DNA of 64,000 nucleotides from Chloroflexi bacterium HGW-Chloroflexi-6 (GCA_002840685.1 PHBU01000014.1:155805-219804), one strand, 5' to 3'. Positions 17,640-26,054 are shown, numbered from the stretch's first letter. The notes: generated from the sequence alone by a model not told the origin. Numbers and translations: made by a program.

Positions 17640-18998
17640 CTACTGCGGCCAGGATGCGTCGATTTCTTTGAGCGCGGTATCCAAATCGATCGAACCGGAG
17701 ACGTAGGAGGTCATCGATTTCCAGAATGAGCCGGAGCCAACAGCGCCGGGCATCAAATCTGAAGCGTCAAAGCGCACAGAGGAAGCGTTCAGGATGATCT
17801 CGGCCACGCCGCGGTCCACAGAGTTGGTGTACCAATCCAGGCTGGAGTCTTTGTGCGGGGAGATTGCGCCGCCAGCGCGTACCCAACCCTCGACCGATGC
17901 GCCAGTGGTGAAGTATTCCATCACAGCGCGAACTTCGGGGCGGTCGTTGAACATGGCGTAGATGTCGCCGGCCACGAGGACGGGTTTGCCGTAGGCCGGA
18001 TCGATACCGGGCAGGTAGAAGAAGGCATAGTCCACGCCAGCTTCGAGACCTTCGGGGAAGAACGAGGTAATGAAGTTACCCTGCTTGTGCAACCAGCATT
18101 TGGGGGGATTTTCGAACATGGGCTTGGGAGAATCGCCGAAGCTGGTGGTAACAATCGCCTGGCGGCCGCCGTAAGCATAGCCTTCTTTGAACCACAGGTC
18201 AGACATGGCTTCAGCAGCCTTGCGGACCTCGGGAGAGTCGAACTTCAGTTCGCCCTTGACCCACTTGTCGTAATTCTCAAGCGAGGTGGTGCGCAGCATG
18301 AATTCTTCCATCCAGTCGGTGGCAGCCCAGCCGGTGGCGGCGCCGGATTCGATGCCGATACACCAGGGGGCATCCCCGTCGGCAACGATCTGATCCGAAA
18401 GGGCGATCAACTCATCCCAGGTTTGGGGAACTTTGTAACCGGCTTCGTCAAAGGCTTTCTTGGGATACCAGACCAGGGACTTGCCGTTTACGCGTCCCCA
18501 CACACCGGCCATGATCGGGCCGTTGGGGCCTTCCATGGTGGCCATGTCGAGCCAGGACTGGTTGTAATTGGCCTGGAGTTTGCCCAGATCGAGGAAGGTG
18601 TTCAGGTCAACAACTTTGCCCTTTTTCACCTGGGTTTCGAGCAGACCGGGTTGCGGGAAGTCCGCAATGTCGGGGGGATTGCCGCCGTCAATACTGATCG
18701 AGATCGAGGCTTCGAATTCCTTCGAGCCGGCATATTGGATGTCGATACCGGTCTTGTCTTCGAAACTCTTAACCGACTGTTCGAACTTGACAGCATCGCT
18801 ATCCACGAACGGGCCAGCCATGGTTACAACAGTGCCTTTAAACTCGCCTGCAAAAGCGCGGTCAAGGAAAGAACCGGTGGCCTCAGAAGGAGCAGCAGGT
18901 TCTTCAGCAGGGGCCTCGGTCGCGGCGGGGCCACAAGCACTCAGGAACATCGCAACAGCAACGATCAACAGGGCGACGCGCCAAATCATAGTTTTCAT
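17640..18998 (-). CDS. Sugar ABC transporter substrate-binding lipoprotein
   Basis: A binding protein of 452 residues with a lipoprotein signal peptide (lipobox LSAC at about residue 23) and an acidic Ala/Pro/Glu linker. The mature part resembles alpha-glucoside-binding family 1 proteins: FPQPGLLETQVKKGKVVDL, WGRVNGKSLVWYPKKAF, PQTWDELIALSDQI and GWAATDWMEEFMLRT. It would capture an alpha-glucoside outside the membrane and deliver it to the two permeases encoded just downstream. The ATG at 18998 has GGAGGAAAAG directly before it. The link to amylosucrase and TreS suggests sucrose, trehalose or maltose as ligand (inference). Confidence 0.93.
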   Translation of the reverse strand: MKTMIWRVALLIVAVAMFLSACGPAATEAPAEEPAAPSEATGSFLDRAFAGEFKGTVVTMAGPFVDSDAVKFEQSVKSFEDKTGIDIQYAGSKEFEASISISIDGGNPPDIADFPQPGLLETQVKKGKVVDLNTFLDLGKLQANYNQSWLDMATMEGPNGPIMAGVWGRVNGKSLVWYPKKAFDEAGYKVPQTWDELIALSDQIVADGDAPWCIGIESGAATGWAATDWMEEFMLRTTSLENYDKWVKGELKFDSPEVRKAAEAMSDLWFKEGYAYGGRQAIVTTSFGDSPKPMFENPPKCWLHKQGNFITSFFPEGLEAGVDYAFFYLPGIDPAYGKPVLVAGDIYAMFNDRPEVRAVMEYFTTGASVEGWVRAGGAISPHKDSSLDWYTNSVDRGVAEIILNASSVRFDASDLMPGAVGSGSFWKSMTSYVSGSIDLDTALKEIDASWPQ

Positions 18999-19043
18999 CT
19001 TTTCCTCCAAACAGTTTAATTTTTACGGGTTTGAACATCGTAC

Positions 19044-19057
19044 TGAAAAAGCTTTTA
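19044..19057. promoter_or_regulatory. Possible LacI-family operator upstream of the transporter operon
   Basis: TGAAAAAGCTTTTA matches the lacI-promoter operator TGAAAGTGCTTTCA at 11 of 14 positions and is nearly palindromic. It lies about 45 bases before the binding-protein gene. Confidence 0.45.
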
Positions 19058-19152
19058 TCCTTACAAACTTATATCGCCTCTTCTAACAGCCTCCTTTCAA
19101 AAATCTCCGTGTGCATCCCCCGTCAATTGAGTTTTATCTTCAGATTAACCGG

Positions 19153-20160
19153 TCAGACGGTATTGCGCTCGACCAGTTCCAGTTGTAATTTAATGTGTTG
19201 AACATCGATATCCGGCTGTTTCAGACGCGAGAGCAGCAGTTCGACAGCCATTTTTCCCGAGCGGTACATGTGCTGGCGGATGGTGGTCAGGCCAACATAG
19301 TCGGCAAAATCGATATCATCGAAGCCAATGATCGCCAGGTCTTCAGGCACGCGCAAGCCTTTCTCGCGGGCTATCTTAAGCAATCCCATGGCCTGCAGAT
19401 CGGTGGCAGCAAAAACAGCGGTTGGCCGGTCGGGCAAATCCAACAAATGGCGCGCGCTTTCATTCAATTCAATACGGTAAGGCACATTGCAGACATAAGA
19501 CTCGGGCAGCGACAGACCAGCGCGGGAAATCGCCTTGCGAAAACCAAACAGGCGCCGGTTCTCCGGGTTGATGGCATATTCTGGCAGATCAGCCACGCCC
19601 AAGAATGCGATCCGCCGATGGCCTTTGCCGATCAAGTACTGGGCGGCCATCAGGCCACCTTCAAAGTCGTCGATTTCAATCGTATTCAGGCTGGGGTGGG
19701 GAAATTCGATCAATACAGTTTCAACCTGATAGTCGCGCAAACGCTTGGCGTCTTCGTCGGTAATCGCCATCGAAACGATGATCAGACCATCCAGGCTGCG
19801 AGTCAGCGGCAGGGTCTGGATGTAATGGTTGATGCGTTCGCTCGAATCAACCGGGTAAACCACCATCTCGTAATTGGTCGGCGAAAGCGTATCTGCGATA
19901 CCGCGCAAACGGGCAACAAAAGACGGGGCGGTAAAGAACGGTGTCACGACCCCGATCCGGCCAGTACTTTGCAAGGCACGCGCGCGGGCGTCCGCCTTGG
20001 GAACAAAGCCAACTTCTTCGATGACGCGCATGACCCGCTCGCGGGTGGCCGGGCTGACCTTTTCAGGGGTATTCAGCGCCCGTGAAATCGTGGCAATGCT
20101 CAGTCCGCTGGCCTGGGCTACATCGTAAATTGTGGGAAAGGGGTCTTTGATTGGCTTCAT
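19153..20160 (-). CDS. LacI family transcriptional repressor of the sugar locus
   Basis: A repressor of 335 residues. The N-terminal helix-turn-helix is TIYDVAQASGLSIATISRAL, followed by the hinge (VPKADARARALQSTGRIGVV) and a periplasmic-binding-protein-like sugar domain with LNTIEIDDFEGGLMAAQYLI, RRIAFLG and LAIIGFDDIDFADY. It is upstream of the sugar transporter operon and in the same direction. Perfect operators overlap its own promoter, and a related site lies before the transporter, so it probably represses itself and the sugar genes until the sugar binds. Confidence 0.93.
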   Translation of the reverse strand: MKPIKDPFPTIYDVAQASGLSIATISRALNTPEKVSPATRERVMRVIEEVGFVPKADARARALQSTGRIGVVTPFFTAPSFVARLRGIADTLSPTNYEMVVYPVDSSERINHYIQTLPLTRSLDGLIIVSMAITDEDAKRLRDYQVETVLIEFPHPSLNTIEIDDFEGGLMAAQYLIGKGHRRIAFLGVADLPEYAINPENRRLFGFRKAISRAGLSLPESYVCNVPYRIELNESARHLLDLPDRPTAVFAATDLQAMGLLKIAREKGLRVPEDLAIIGFDDIDFADYVGLTTIRQHMYRSGKMAVELLLSRLKQPDIDVQHIKLQLELVERNTV

Positions 20161-20162
20161 GG

Positions 20163-20196
20163 TTATGAAAGTGCTTTCATGAAAGCACTTTCATAA
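20163..20196. promoter_or_regulatory. Double LacI operator in the lacI promoter
   Basis: A 34-bp perfect palindrome made of two abutting 14-bp operators, TGAAAGTGCTTTCA (20166-20179) and TGAAAGCACTTTCA (20180-20193). It covers the expected transcription start of the lacI gene, so bound repressor would block its own transcription. Confidence 0.8.
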
Positions 20197-20223
20197 TATA
20201 GCACGTAAAAATCCCGTTGTCAA
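20195..20223 (-). promoter_or_regulatory. Sigma-70 type promoter of the lacI gene
   Basis: On the minus strand: -35 TTGACA (20218-20223), a spacer of exactly 17 bases, and -10 TATATT (20195-20200). The start would fall near 20188 inside the operator. Confidence 0.75.
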
Positions 20224-20262
20224 CAAGCAATTAGAGTTTTTTAAGGTTGGCCAGTCGCCGGC

Positions 20263-20307
20263 AAAAAAAGAACCGGTAGACCCACTCACAGGCCACCGGT
20301 TCTTTTT
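20263..20307 (-). terminator. Intrinsic terminator of the SDR gene
   Basis: Inverted repeat AAAAAGAACCGGT ... ACCGGTTCTTTTT with a 17-nt loop, just past the SDR stop on the minus strand. Confidence 0.85.
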
Positions 20308-20331
20308 ATAAAGAATACAAGTTCAGATCGA

Positions 20332-21096
20332 TCAGGTTCCAACCACAATGCCGCCATCCACGCTGAGGGTCGTGCCGTGCACAAATGCCGCTTCGTCACT
20401 GGCCAGCCAAACATAAGCATTGGCAATATCAACCGGCTCGCCAAGCCGGCCCAGTGGCGTGTGAGATTTCATCTCGTTCAGGATATTCTCCGGCATTTGG
20501 CGCACCATCTCGGTCAGGATAAAACCCGGCGCAACCGCATTAACCCGGATGTTATAACGCCCGAGTTCGCGCGCCCAAACCTTGGTCATACCGATCACGC
20601 CAGCTTTGGCGGCCACATAATTGGTCTGCCCAAAATTGCCATACAAGCCAACAACCGAAGAAGCATTGACCACCACACCCCCGCCCTGCTTGATCATGTA
20701 AGGCGCGACAGCCTGCGTACAGTTAAAGACACCTTTCAGGTTGACATCGATGACGGCGTCCCAGGAGGCTTCTTCCATTTGTTTGACCAATTCGCCATCT
20801 TTGACGCGCACGAACAACCCATCGCGCAAAATGCCCGCGTTATTGATCAACACATCCACCCGCCCGTAATGCGCAACCACAGCCTCGACCCAGGCCTGCA
20901 CTTCCTGACGATCGGCAACATTGACTGCGAAGAAACGAGAATCAGGGCCAAGTTCGACCAGCAGGGCCTTCCCGGCTTCTTCGTTCAGGTCGCAAATGAC
21001 AACTTTGGCCCCTTCTTGGGCGAAACGCAGCGCGGTGGCTTTGCCAATTCCGGCGGCGCCGCCGGTAATTAAACTAACTTTATCTTTTAGCCGCAT
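20332..21096 (-). CDS. Short-chain dehydrogenase, FabG-like
   Basis: An NAD(P)-dependent oxidoreductase of 254 residues. It has the cofactor motif TGGAAGIG, NNAG (INNAGILRDG), the catalytic Ser in VNASSVVG and the YxxxK motif in NYVAAKAGV. The ending VHGTTLSVDGG is typical of 3-oxoacyl-ACP reductases. The acidic ICDLNE after strand 2 (Asp) suggests NADH rather than NADPH preference. It has its own terminator and a good ribosome binding site (AAGGAG, eight bases before the ATG). A housekeeping fabG would normally lie with other fatty acid genes, which are absent here, so the physiological substrate is uncertain. Confidence 0.88.
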   Translation of the reverse strand: MRLKDKVSLITGGAAGIGKATALRFAQEGAKVVICDLNEEAGKALLVELGPDSRFFAVNVADRQEVQAWVEAVVAHYGRVDVLINNAGILRDGLFVRVKDGELVKQMEEASWDAVIDVNLKGVFNCTQAVAPYMIKQGGGVVVNASSVVGLYGNFGQTNYVAAKAGVIGMTKVWARELGRYNIRVNAVAPGFILTEMVRQMPENILNEMKSHTPLGRLGEPVDIANAYVWLASDEAAFVHGTTLSVDGGIVVGT

Positions 21097-21168
21097 TTCA
21101 GTTTCTCCTTGCGAGATTGAGTTTCAATTACGAAGGATCGGGGCCAGCATGGACGCTGCAAATTGGTC

Positions 21169-22905
21169 TTACTTGCGCGAGCGATTTTTGGAATTCGGCT
21201 TGGACGGTCTGGATGAACCCTCAGGCGATTTACGTTCCGGACGTGAGGCTGTGCCGCCGGAACTCGGGCGGCGAGTACGCTGCGACTGTCCGCCGCCGGG
21301 CCGGTCCGAACGAGAATCCGAGTCGCCGCCGGAGCGATAACCACCGCTCGGGCGGTCCGAGCGTGAATCTGAGTTGCCAGAATCAGGACGGCGTTTGTAC
21401 TTGGACGCTCCGCCAGCGGGGCGCGCCGGGCGATCCGAGCGCGAATCCGAGTCGCCGGAACCGGAGCGATAACCGCCGCTCGGGCGTTCTGAACGCGACG
21501 AATCTGAGTTAGCAGAATCGGGGCGGCGGCTGTACTTGGACGGTCCACCGTTCGAGCGAGTCGGGCGATCCGAGTCGCCGGAGCCGGAGCGATAACCGCC
21601 GCTCGGGCGTTCCGAACGCGAATCCGAGTTACCAGAATCGGGGCGGCGGCCGTACTTGGACGGTCCACCAGCGGGACGCGCCGGACGTTCCGAGCGCGAA
21701 TCCGTATGGCCGGAGTCGGAGCGATAGCCACCGCTCGGGCGTTCTGAACGCGAATCCGAGTTACCAGAATCGGGACGGCGGCTGTATTTGGACGGTCCAC
21801 CGGCGGGACGCGCAGGCCGCTCTGAGCGCGATCCAGAATCCCCAGAATCAGAGCGTCGATCACGCTGCATCTGCCCCCCGGGGCGCACAGGGCGCTCTGA
21901 ACGCGAATCTGAGTCACCAGAATCGGGGCGGCGGCCGTACTTGGACGGTCCGCCAGCGGGGCGCACAGGGCGCTCAGAGCGCGAATCCGAGTCTCCAGAG
22001 CCGGAACGATAACCGCCGCTCGGGCGGGCAGGGCGTTCCGAGTGTGAGCCACTCTCACCAGAATCGGGGCGACGCTTGTACTTGGAGGGTCCGCCGCTGG
22101 AGCGGGCAGGCCGCTCGCGATAGGTATCCCCAGGGCCACCGGAGCCGGGACGGCGCGGGCGCGAGGGGTAGGCTTCAACCTTCGGTGCGGAATCACTCTT
22201 TAGCTCGCTGACCTCCTGAAAGGTCAGGTGCCGCCAATCGCCAGGCTTAAGCGTTCCCAATCGCAGCGCGCCAATAGCGATACGCACAATCCGCACTACG
22301 GGCATGCCCAACAGGGAACCGATCTCACGGATCTGGCGTTTGCGGCCTTCGTGCATGACCACCCGCAGCCAGGCGCCTTTTCCGGCGCTGGCTTCCAGGC
22401 TGACATCAGCCGGGGCGGTTTTGTAACCATCTTCGAGCACCACCCCACGTCGCCAGGTGGCCAGCTGCTCATCGTCGGGGCGGCGAGCCACAAGCACCCG
22501 GTAAATCTTGAGATGCCCAAAGCGCGGATGGGTCAATTTGTTTGCCAGGTCGCCGTCGTTGGTCATCAAGACCAGGCCCTCGCTGTCAAAATCGAGGCGC
22601 CCGACCGGGTAAATATGCCCCTCGACCGGGATCAAGGAGCGGACTGTCTTGCGAAAATCGTTTGGTTCAGCTTCAACCGCCGAAAGAACCATGCGCGGCT
22701 TATATAAAGCGATATAAATCGGCGATTCTGAAGCAGAAATAACCCGGCCATCGACCACGATCCGGTCCGAGGCGGAGTCGGCTTTTTGCCCGATCTCTGC
22801 AACCTTGCCGTTGACCGTTACGCGCCCAGCCAATATCAACTCCTCACACGCGCGGCGCGACCCCAACCCGGCATGTGACATAATTTTCTGTATACGTTCT
22901 TCCAT
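21169..22905 (-). CDS. RluB/RsuA-family rRNA pseudouridine synthase with long repetitive tail
   Basis: A protein of 578 residues. The first 245 form a standard enzyme: an S4 RNA-binding domain (ERIQKIMSHAGLGSRRACEE) and a catalytic domain with Asp in VGRLDFDSEGLVLMTNDG, then YRVLV and HEGRKRQIREI. It would isomerise a uridine in 23S or 16S rRNA. The remaining 330 residues are a disordered Ser/Gly/Arg/Asp/Pro tail. The unit PSKY-x-RRPDS occurs about six times and SGGYRS about five, alternating with SRSERPARPAGG. The tail is far longer than in usual RluB and probably binds RNA or ribosomes (inference). Confidence 0.88.
   Translation of the reverse strand: MEERIQKIMSHAGLGSRRACEELILAGRVTVNGKVAEIGQKADSASDRIVVDGRVISASESPIYIALYKPRMVLSAVEAEPNDFRKTVRSLIPVEGHIYPVGRLDFDSEGLVLMTNDGDLANKLTHPRFGHLKIYRVLVARRPDDEQLATWRRGVVLEDGYKTAPADVSLEASAGKGAWLRVVMHEGRKRQIREIGSLLGMPVVRIVRIAIGALRLGTLKPGDWRHLTFQEVSELKSDSAPKVEAYPSRPRRPGSGGPGDTYRERPARSSGGPSKYKRRPDSGESGSHSERPARPSGGYRSGSGDSDSRSERPVRPAGGPSKYGRRPDSGDSDSRSERPVRPGGQMQRDRRSDSGDSGSRSERPARPAGGPSKYSRRPDSGNSDSRSERPSGGYRSDSGHTDSRSERPARPAGGPSKYGRRPDSGNSDSRSERPSGGYRSGSGDSDRPTRSNGGPSKYSRRPDSANSDSSRSERPSGGYRSGSGDSDSRSDRPARPAGGASKYKRRPDSGNSDSRSDRPSGGYRSGGDSDSRSDRPGGGQSQRTRRPSSGGTASRPERKSPEGSSRPSKPNSKNRSRK
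21230..22180. repeat. Degenerate tandem repeats encoding the pseudouridine synthase tail
   Basis: Units around GGCGGCGGCCGTACTTGG and GATAACCGCCGCTCGGGCG recur many times with small changes. Because the units are in frame and biased in codon use, several other frames stay open here and should not be read as genes. Confidence 0.8.
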
Positions 22906-23070
22906 TTTTTACCTTTTCCGCATCTGGCGCAAAACCGTTTTAACGCCATGACACCAACAAACCCCAAGAGTACAGGAGTATTTGATCAATTGTTTCACTA
23001 TATTCCTATTTTACCCGGTTCTCATCACTTAACCCTGATTCAGCCAAAACCGCCAAATCAGTTTTGTGTT

Positions 23071-23076
23071 TATAAT
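23071..23076 (+). promoter_or_regulatory. Possible -10 element for the methyltransferase-glycosyltransferase gene
   Basis: TATAAT lies 28 bases before the ATG at 23105 in the divergent gap between two genes, with TG shortly upstream. No clear -35 is seen. Confidence 0.4.
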
Positions 23077-23104
23077 AGCTCATCCCTAATAATATGGAAG
23101 AAAA

Positions 23105-24544
23105 ATGCCAAACCAAGCTCCTGCACAGATCAGCAACCTGCATGATTACAATGCCCAGCGTCGCGCCCATTGGGACAAAGTCGCCGCCGGGAAGATTTCG
23201 CAATCCATCTTCAGCCGCGCTTACCAGGGGCGACTGGCTGAAATCTACGGCTTGCTGGTTTCACCCGCTCAGCGCGTGCTCGAAATCGGCTGCGGACTGG
23301 GCGATCTGCTGGCCGCCACCCGCCCAGCCTACGGGGTGGGAATTGACTTCTCGCCAGAATTGGTTCGACAGGCCGGCCAACGCCACCCGCAACTGAACTT
23401 TGTCGAGGCCGAAGCCCACACCTTTAAGTTGAACGAGACTTTTGATGTCATCATCCTATCAGATCTGGTCAACGATCTTTGGGATGTGCAAACCGCCCTG
23501 GAAAGACTGCGCCCACTGTGCACCCAATCCACGCGCATTATTCTGAACCTGCACAGCCGCCTGCACCAGCCCGCGCTTGGGCTGGCTGCCGGCCTGGGGC
23601 TGGCCAACCGCACCTTGCCGCAAAATTGGCTGACCACACAGGATCTTGAAAACCTGCTGTACCTGGCCGGCTTCGAGGTTTTCAAGCGTCAAAAGGAAGT
23701 TTTGCTGCCCTTGCCGCTGGTCGGCGGATTCTTCAATAAATTTCTGGCAAAATTGCCGCTCTTTGAAGGGCTGACCTGGACGAATGTGCTGGTGGCCCGT
23801 CCGCAAGCCCAACCCGCCCAGGAAAAACCGATCGTCTCGGTCATCATTCCGGCCCGCAACGAAGCCGGGAACGTTGAAGCGGTCTTCAGCCGCCTGCCGC
23901 GCATGGGCGCAGAAACCGAGATCGTTTTTGTCGAAGGCCATTCAAAAGATGATACCTACGAAACCATCCAAAAAGCAATCGCAGCCCACCCTGAATGGAA
24001 GTGCCAATTGCACAAGCAAAGCGGCAAAGGCAAAGCAGATGCCGTCCGGCTGGGCTACGCCAAAGCCAGCGGCGATGTGTTAATGATCCTCGATGCCGAC
24101 CTGACCGTGCGCCCCGAAGAACTGCCACGCTTTTACGAAGCGCTGGTCAGCGGCAAGGGTGAGTTCATCAACGGTGTGCGCCTGGTTTACCCGATGCAGG
24201 AACAAGCCATGCGCTTTCTGAACCTGCTCGGCAACAAATTTTTCAGCCTGGCCTTCTCGTGGCTGCTCGGCCAGCCGCTCAAAGACACCCTGTGCGGCAC
24301 AAAAGTACTCTACCGCAAAGACTACGAACGCATCGCCGCCAATCGCTCGTATTTCGGCGACTTCGACCCCTTTGGCGATTATGATCTGATCTTCGGTGCG
24401 GCCAAGCAAAACCTGAAAATCGTCGATCTGCCCATCCGCTACCAGGAACGCACTTACGGTTCAACCAACATCGACCGCTGGCGGCACGGCCTATTGCTGA
24501 TCCGCATGGTGGCGTTTGCGGCATTCAGATTGAAATTTATTTAA
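23105..24544 (+). CDS. Fusion of SAM-dependent methyltransferase and family 2 glycosyltransferase
   Basis: A protein of 479 residues with two domains. Residues 20-215 form a class I methyltransferase (motif I VLEIGCGLGDLLAA, acidic GIDFSPELV, motif IV FDVIILSDLVNDL). Residues 240-479 form a GT2 glycosyltransferase of the dolichol-phosphate-mannose-synthase type: VSVIIPARNEAGNVEAV, the DxD-like metal motif LMILDADLTVRPEEL, and LCGTKVLYRKDY. A hydrophobic end (LLLIRMVAFAAFRL) could touch the membrane. It probably transfers and modifies a sugar on a lipid carrier for surface polysaccharide. It stands alone, with its own terminator. Confidence 0.85.
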   Translation: MPNQAPAQISNLHDYNAQRRAHWDKVAAGKISQSIFSRAYQGRLAEIYGLLVSPAQRVLEIGCGLGDLLAATRPAYGVGIDFSPELVRQAGQRHPQLNFVEAEAHTFKLNETFDVIILSDLVNDLWDVQTALERLRPLCTQSTRIILNLHSRLHQPALGLAAGLGLANRTLPQNWLTTQDLENLLYLAGFEVFKRQKEVLLPLPLVGGFFNKFLAKLPLFEGLTWTNVLVARPQAQPAQEKPIVSVIIPARNEAGNVEAVFSRLPRMGAETEIVFVEGHSKDDTYETIQKAIAAHPEWKCQLHKQSGKGKADAVRLGYAKASGDVLMILDADLTVRPEELPRFYEALVSGKGEFINGVRLVYPMQEQAMRFLNLLGNKFFSLAFSWLLGQPLKDTLCGTKVLYRKDYERIAANRSYFGDFDPFGDYDLIFGAAKQNLKIVDLPIRYQERTYGSTNIDRWRHGLLLIRMVAFAAFRLKFI

Positions 24545-24729
24545 CCCTGAGTCAATAATCTCCCGGCTTTTGAAATCCAACGTCAGAAATCGTCGGACTT
24601 CGAATTAAAATGAAAATTCTCTCAGGAATCGGAGTACACCTCGAGGTTGTGGGTCGCCAAAACAGACGAAGCCAAAATCGTGGTTGCACCGCTTAAATAT
24701 CAATAATTGGCCTTTTAAACGCTATTTTC

Positions 24730-24767
24730 AAGTTCCGGTTTACCAAAAGTAAACCGGAACTTGCGTT
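24730..24767 (+). terminator. Intrinsic terminator after the glycosyltransferase fusion gene
   Basis: A perfect 14-bp stem AAGTTCCGGTTTAC / GTAAACCGGAACTT with a 5-nt loop, followed by GCGTTTTC. It lies about 190 bases past the stop codon. Confidence 0.75.
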
Positions 24768-24878
24768 TTCATAAGCCCTGCTAATGGATAACGATAAGCA
24801 AAGGTTGTTCTTTGTAATTTGGAGTGTGGACATCGCATTACATTTATCATCCGATTTTTATGTAGATTGATAGGGTAC

Positions 24879-24907
24879 TTAATCGCAATTTAAGGTTATT
24901 ATATAAT
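24879..24907 (+). promoter_or_regulatory. Probable promoter of the cytochrome genes
   Basis: A perfect -10 TATAAT (24902-24907) with a weak -35 TTAATC at a spacing of 17. Transcription would start near 24914, leaving a 98-base leader. Confidence 0.5.
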
Positions 24908-25011
24908 GTGTCTAATTATGACTAATTTGTCCAAATAGGAGGCGCCTATCCCAAGTATAGGAAATCACTACTTACCGTTTCATCATCCCACAGCATAAGG
25001 AGAATGCTCAA

Positions 25012-26031
25012 ATGTCAACTAAAAAACTACTCGTAGTACTTGGAACTCTAATTCTTGCGGCCGTCCTCATGACGGCTTGCGCTGGCGAACCCGGCCCCGC
25101 CGGCCCCGCCGGACCTGCTGGCCCCGCAGGTCCTCAAGGCCCCGCTGGTGAACCCGGTGTATCCGCTTCCGCCACCGACCTGACCTGCACCGAATGCCAC
25201 AATGACACTTCCCTGATCACCGGCAAGAAAGCCGCCTGGGAAGCATCCCTGCACGGCTCCGGCGCAGCCTTCATCGAAGAAGGCCCCCGCAACACTTGCG
25301 CAGGCTGCCACTCTGGCGCCGCGTTCAGCAAAATGGTTGCCGATGGCCTGACCTTTGACAAAGTTGAATCTGGCGATGCTGACCCGACCCACCAGGATTG
25401 CCGCACCTGCCACCAGATCCACACCACCTACACCGGCGCCGACTGGGCTCTTGAGACCAACGCTCCTGTGACCTTTGTTGTCAGCGGCCTGACCTTCGAT
25501 GGCGGCTCTGGCAACCTGTGCGCCAACTGCCACCAGGCACGCCGCTACATTGCCAATTTCGTTTCCAAGAATGACGCGACCCTTTACACAGCTACCGCCC
25601 GCTTTAACACACACTTGAGCGTTCAAGGCGATATCCTGATGGGTTCCGGCGGTTTTGGCGTTGAAGGCAAACCCGGCGCGCACTACTCGATGGTCGAGAA
25701 CACCTGCGTGGGCTGCCACATGGGTGAAGGCGACAATCACCTCTTCGAGCCGCAACTGGCTACCTGCGTGGCCTGCCATGCCGATGCCGAAAGCTATGAT
25801 GTCAATGGCGCCCAGACCGCGGTGAAAGCGCGAATGGCTGAACTCGAAACCGCTCTGAAGGCCGCTGGCCTGCTCGATGCCGAAGGCACACCTGTTGCCC
25901 AAGACCTCGATGAAAAGAAAGCGACTGCTCTGTGGAACTACGAAGTCGTTTTGGAAGATGCCAGCATGGGTATCCACAACCCGACCTACATCAATGCAAT
26001 GCTCGACGCTGCTTTCGAAGCGTTGAAGTAA
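25012..26031 (+). CDS. Hexahaem c-type cytochrome lipoprotein with collagen-like linker
   Basis: A secreted electron carrier of 339 residues. A lipoprotein signal peptide ends at Cys23 (LMTAC), followed by a collagen-like Gly-Pro-Ala stretch (about 25-49, GPAGPAGPAG repeated, then GPQGPAGEPG). Six CxxCH haem-binding motifs follow at about residues 59, 96, 130, 170, 232 and 252 (CTECH, CAGCH, CRTCH, CANCH, CVGCH, CVACH). The C-terminal 80 residues are helical. The collagen-like stem would hold the haem domain away from the membrane. AAGGAG precedes the ATG. It is probably paired with the next cytochrome for respiratory electron transfer; partner and acceptor are unknown. Confidence 0.92.
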   Translation: MSTKKLLVVLGTLILAAVLMTACAGEPGPAGPAGPAGPAGPQGPAGEPGVSASATDLTCTECHNDTSLITGKKAAWEASLHGSGAAFIEEGPRNTCAGCHSGAAFSKMVADGLTFDKVESGDADPTHQDCRTCHQIHTTYTGADWALETNAPVTFVVSGLTFDGGSGNLCANCHQARRYIANFVSKNDATLYTATARFNTHLSVQGDILMGSGGFGVEGKPGAHYSMVENTCVGCHMGEGDNHLFEPQLATCVACHADAESYDVNGAQTAVKARMAELETALKAAGLLDAEGTPVAQDLDEKKATALWNYEVVLEDASMGIHNPTYINAMLDAAFEALK

Positions 26032-26054
26032 TCGCTGGTAAAAGCTAGTAAAAT

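Larger units (their letters stand above)
24545..25011. other. 467-base intergenic stretch
   Basis: No convincing gene is present. It holds the terminator of the preceding gene (24730-24767), a -10 element for the cytochrome gene (24902-24907) and a leader of about 100 bases containing its ribosome binding site. The first 180 bases hold nothing I can recognise. Confidence 0.6.

Noticed and set aside
20163..20196. The palindrome as a terminator
   Set aside because: No T run follows it, and it overlaps a consensus promoter start; it is much better explained as paired repressor operators.
21169..22180. Tandem repeats as a CRISPR array
   Set aside because: The units are contiguous, in frame and varied, without unique spacers.
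21087..22196. A second minus-strand frame of 369 codons in the repetitive tail region
   Set aside because: It is produced by the repeated, biased codons of the pseudouridine synthase tail; the product is a meaningless Ala/Pro/Arg/Val repeat.
24545..24720. Possible small gene or RNA after the glycosyltransferase fusion
   Set aside because: No ribosome binding site, promoter or recognisable product; only a later terminator is clear.
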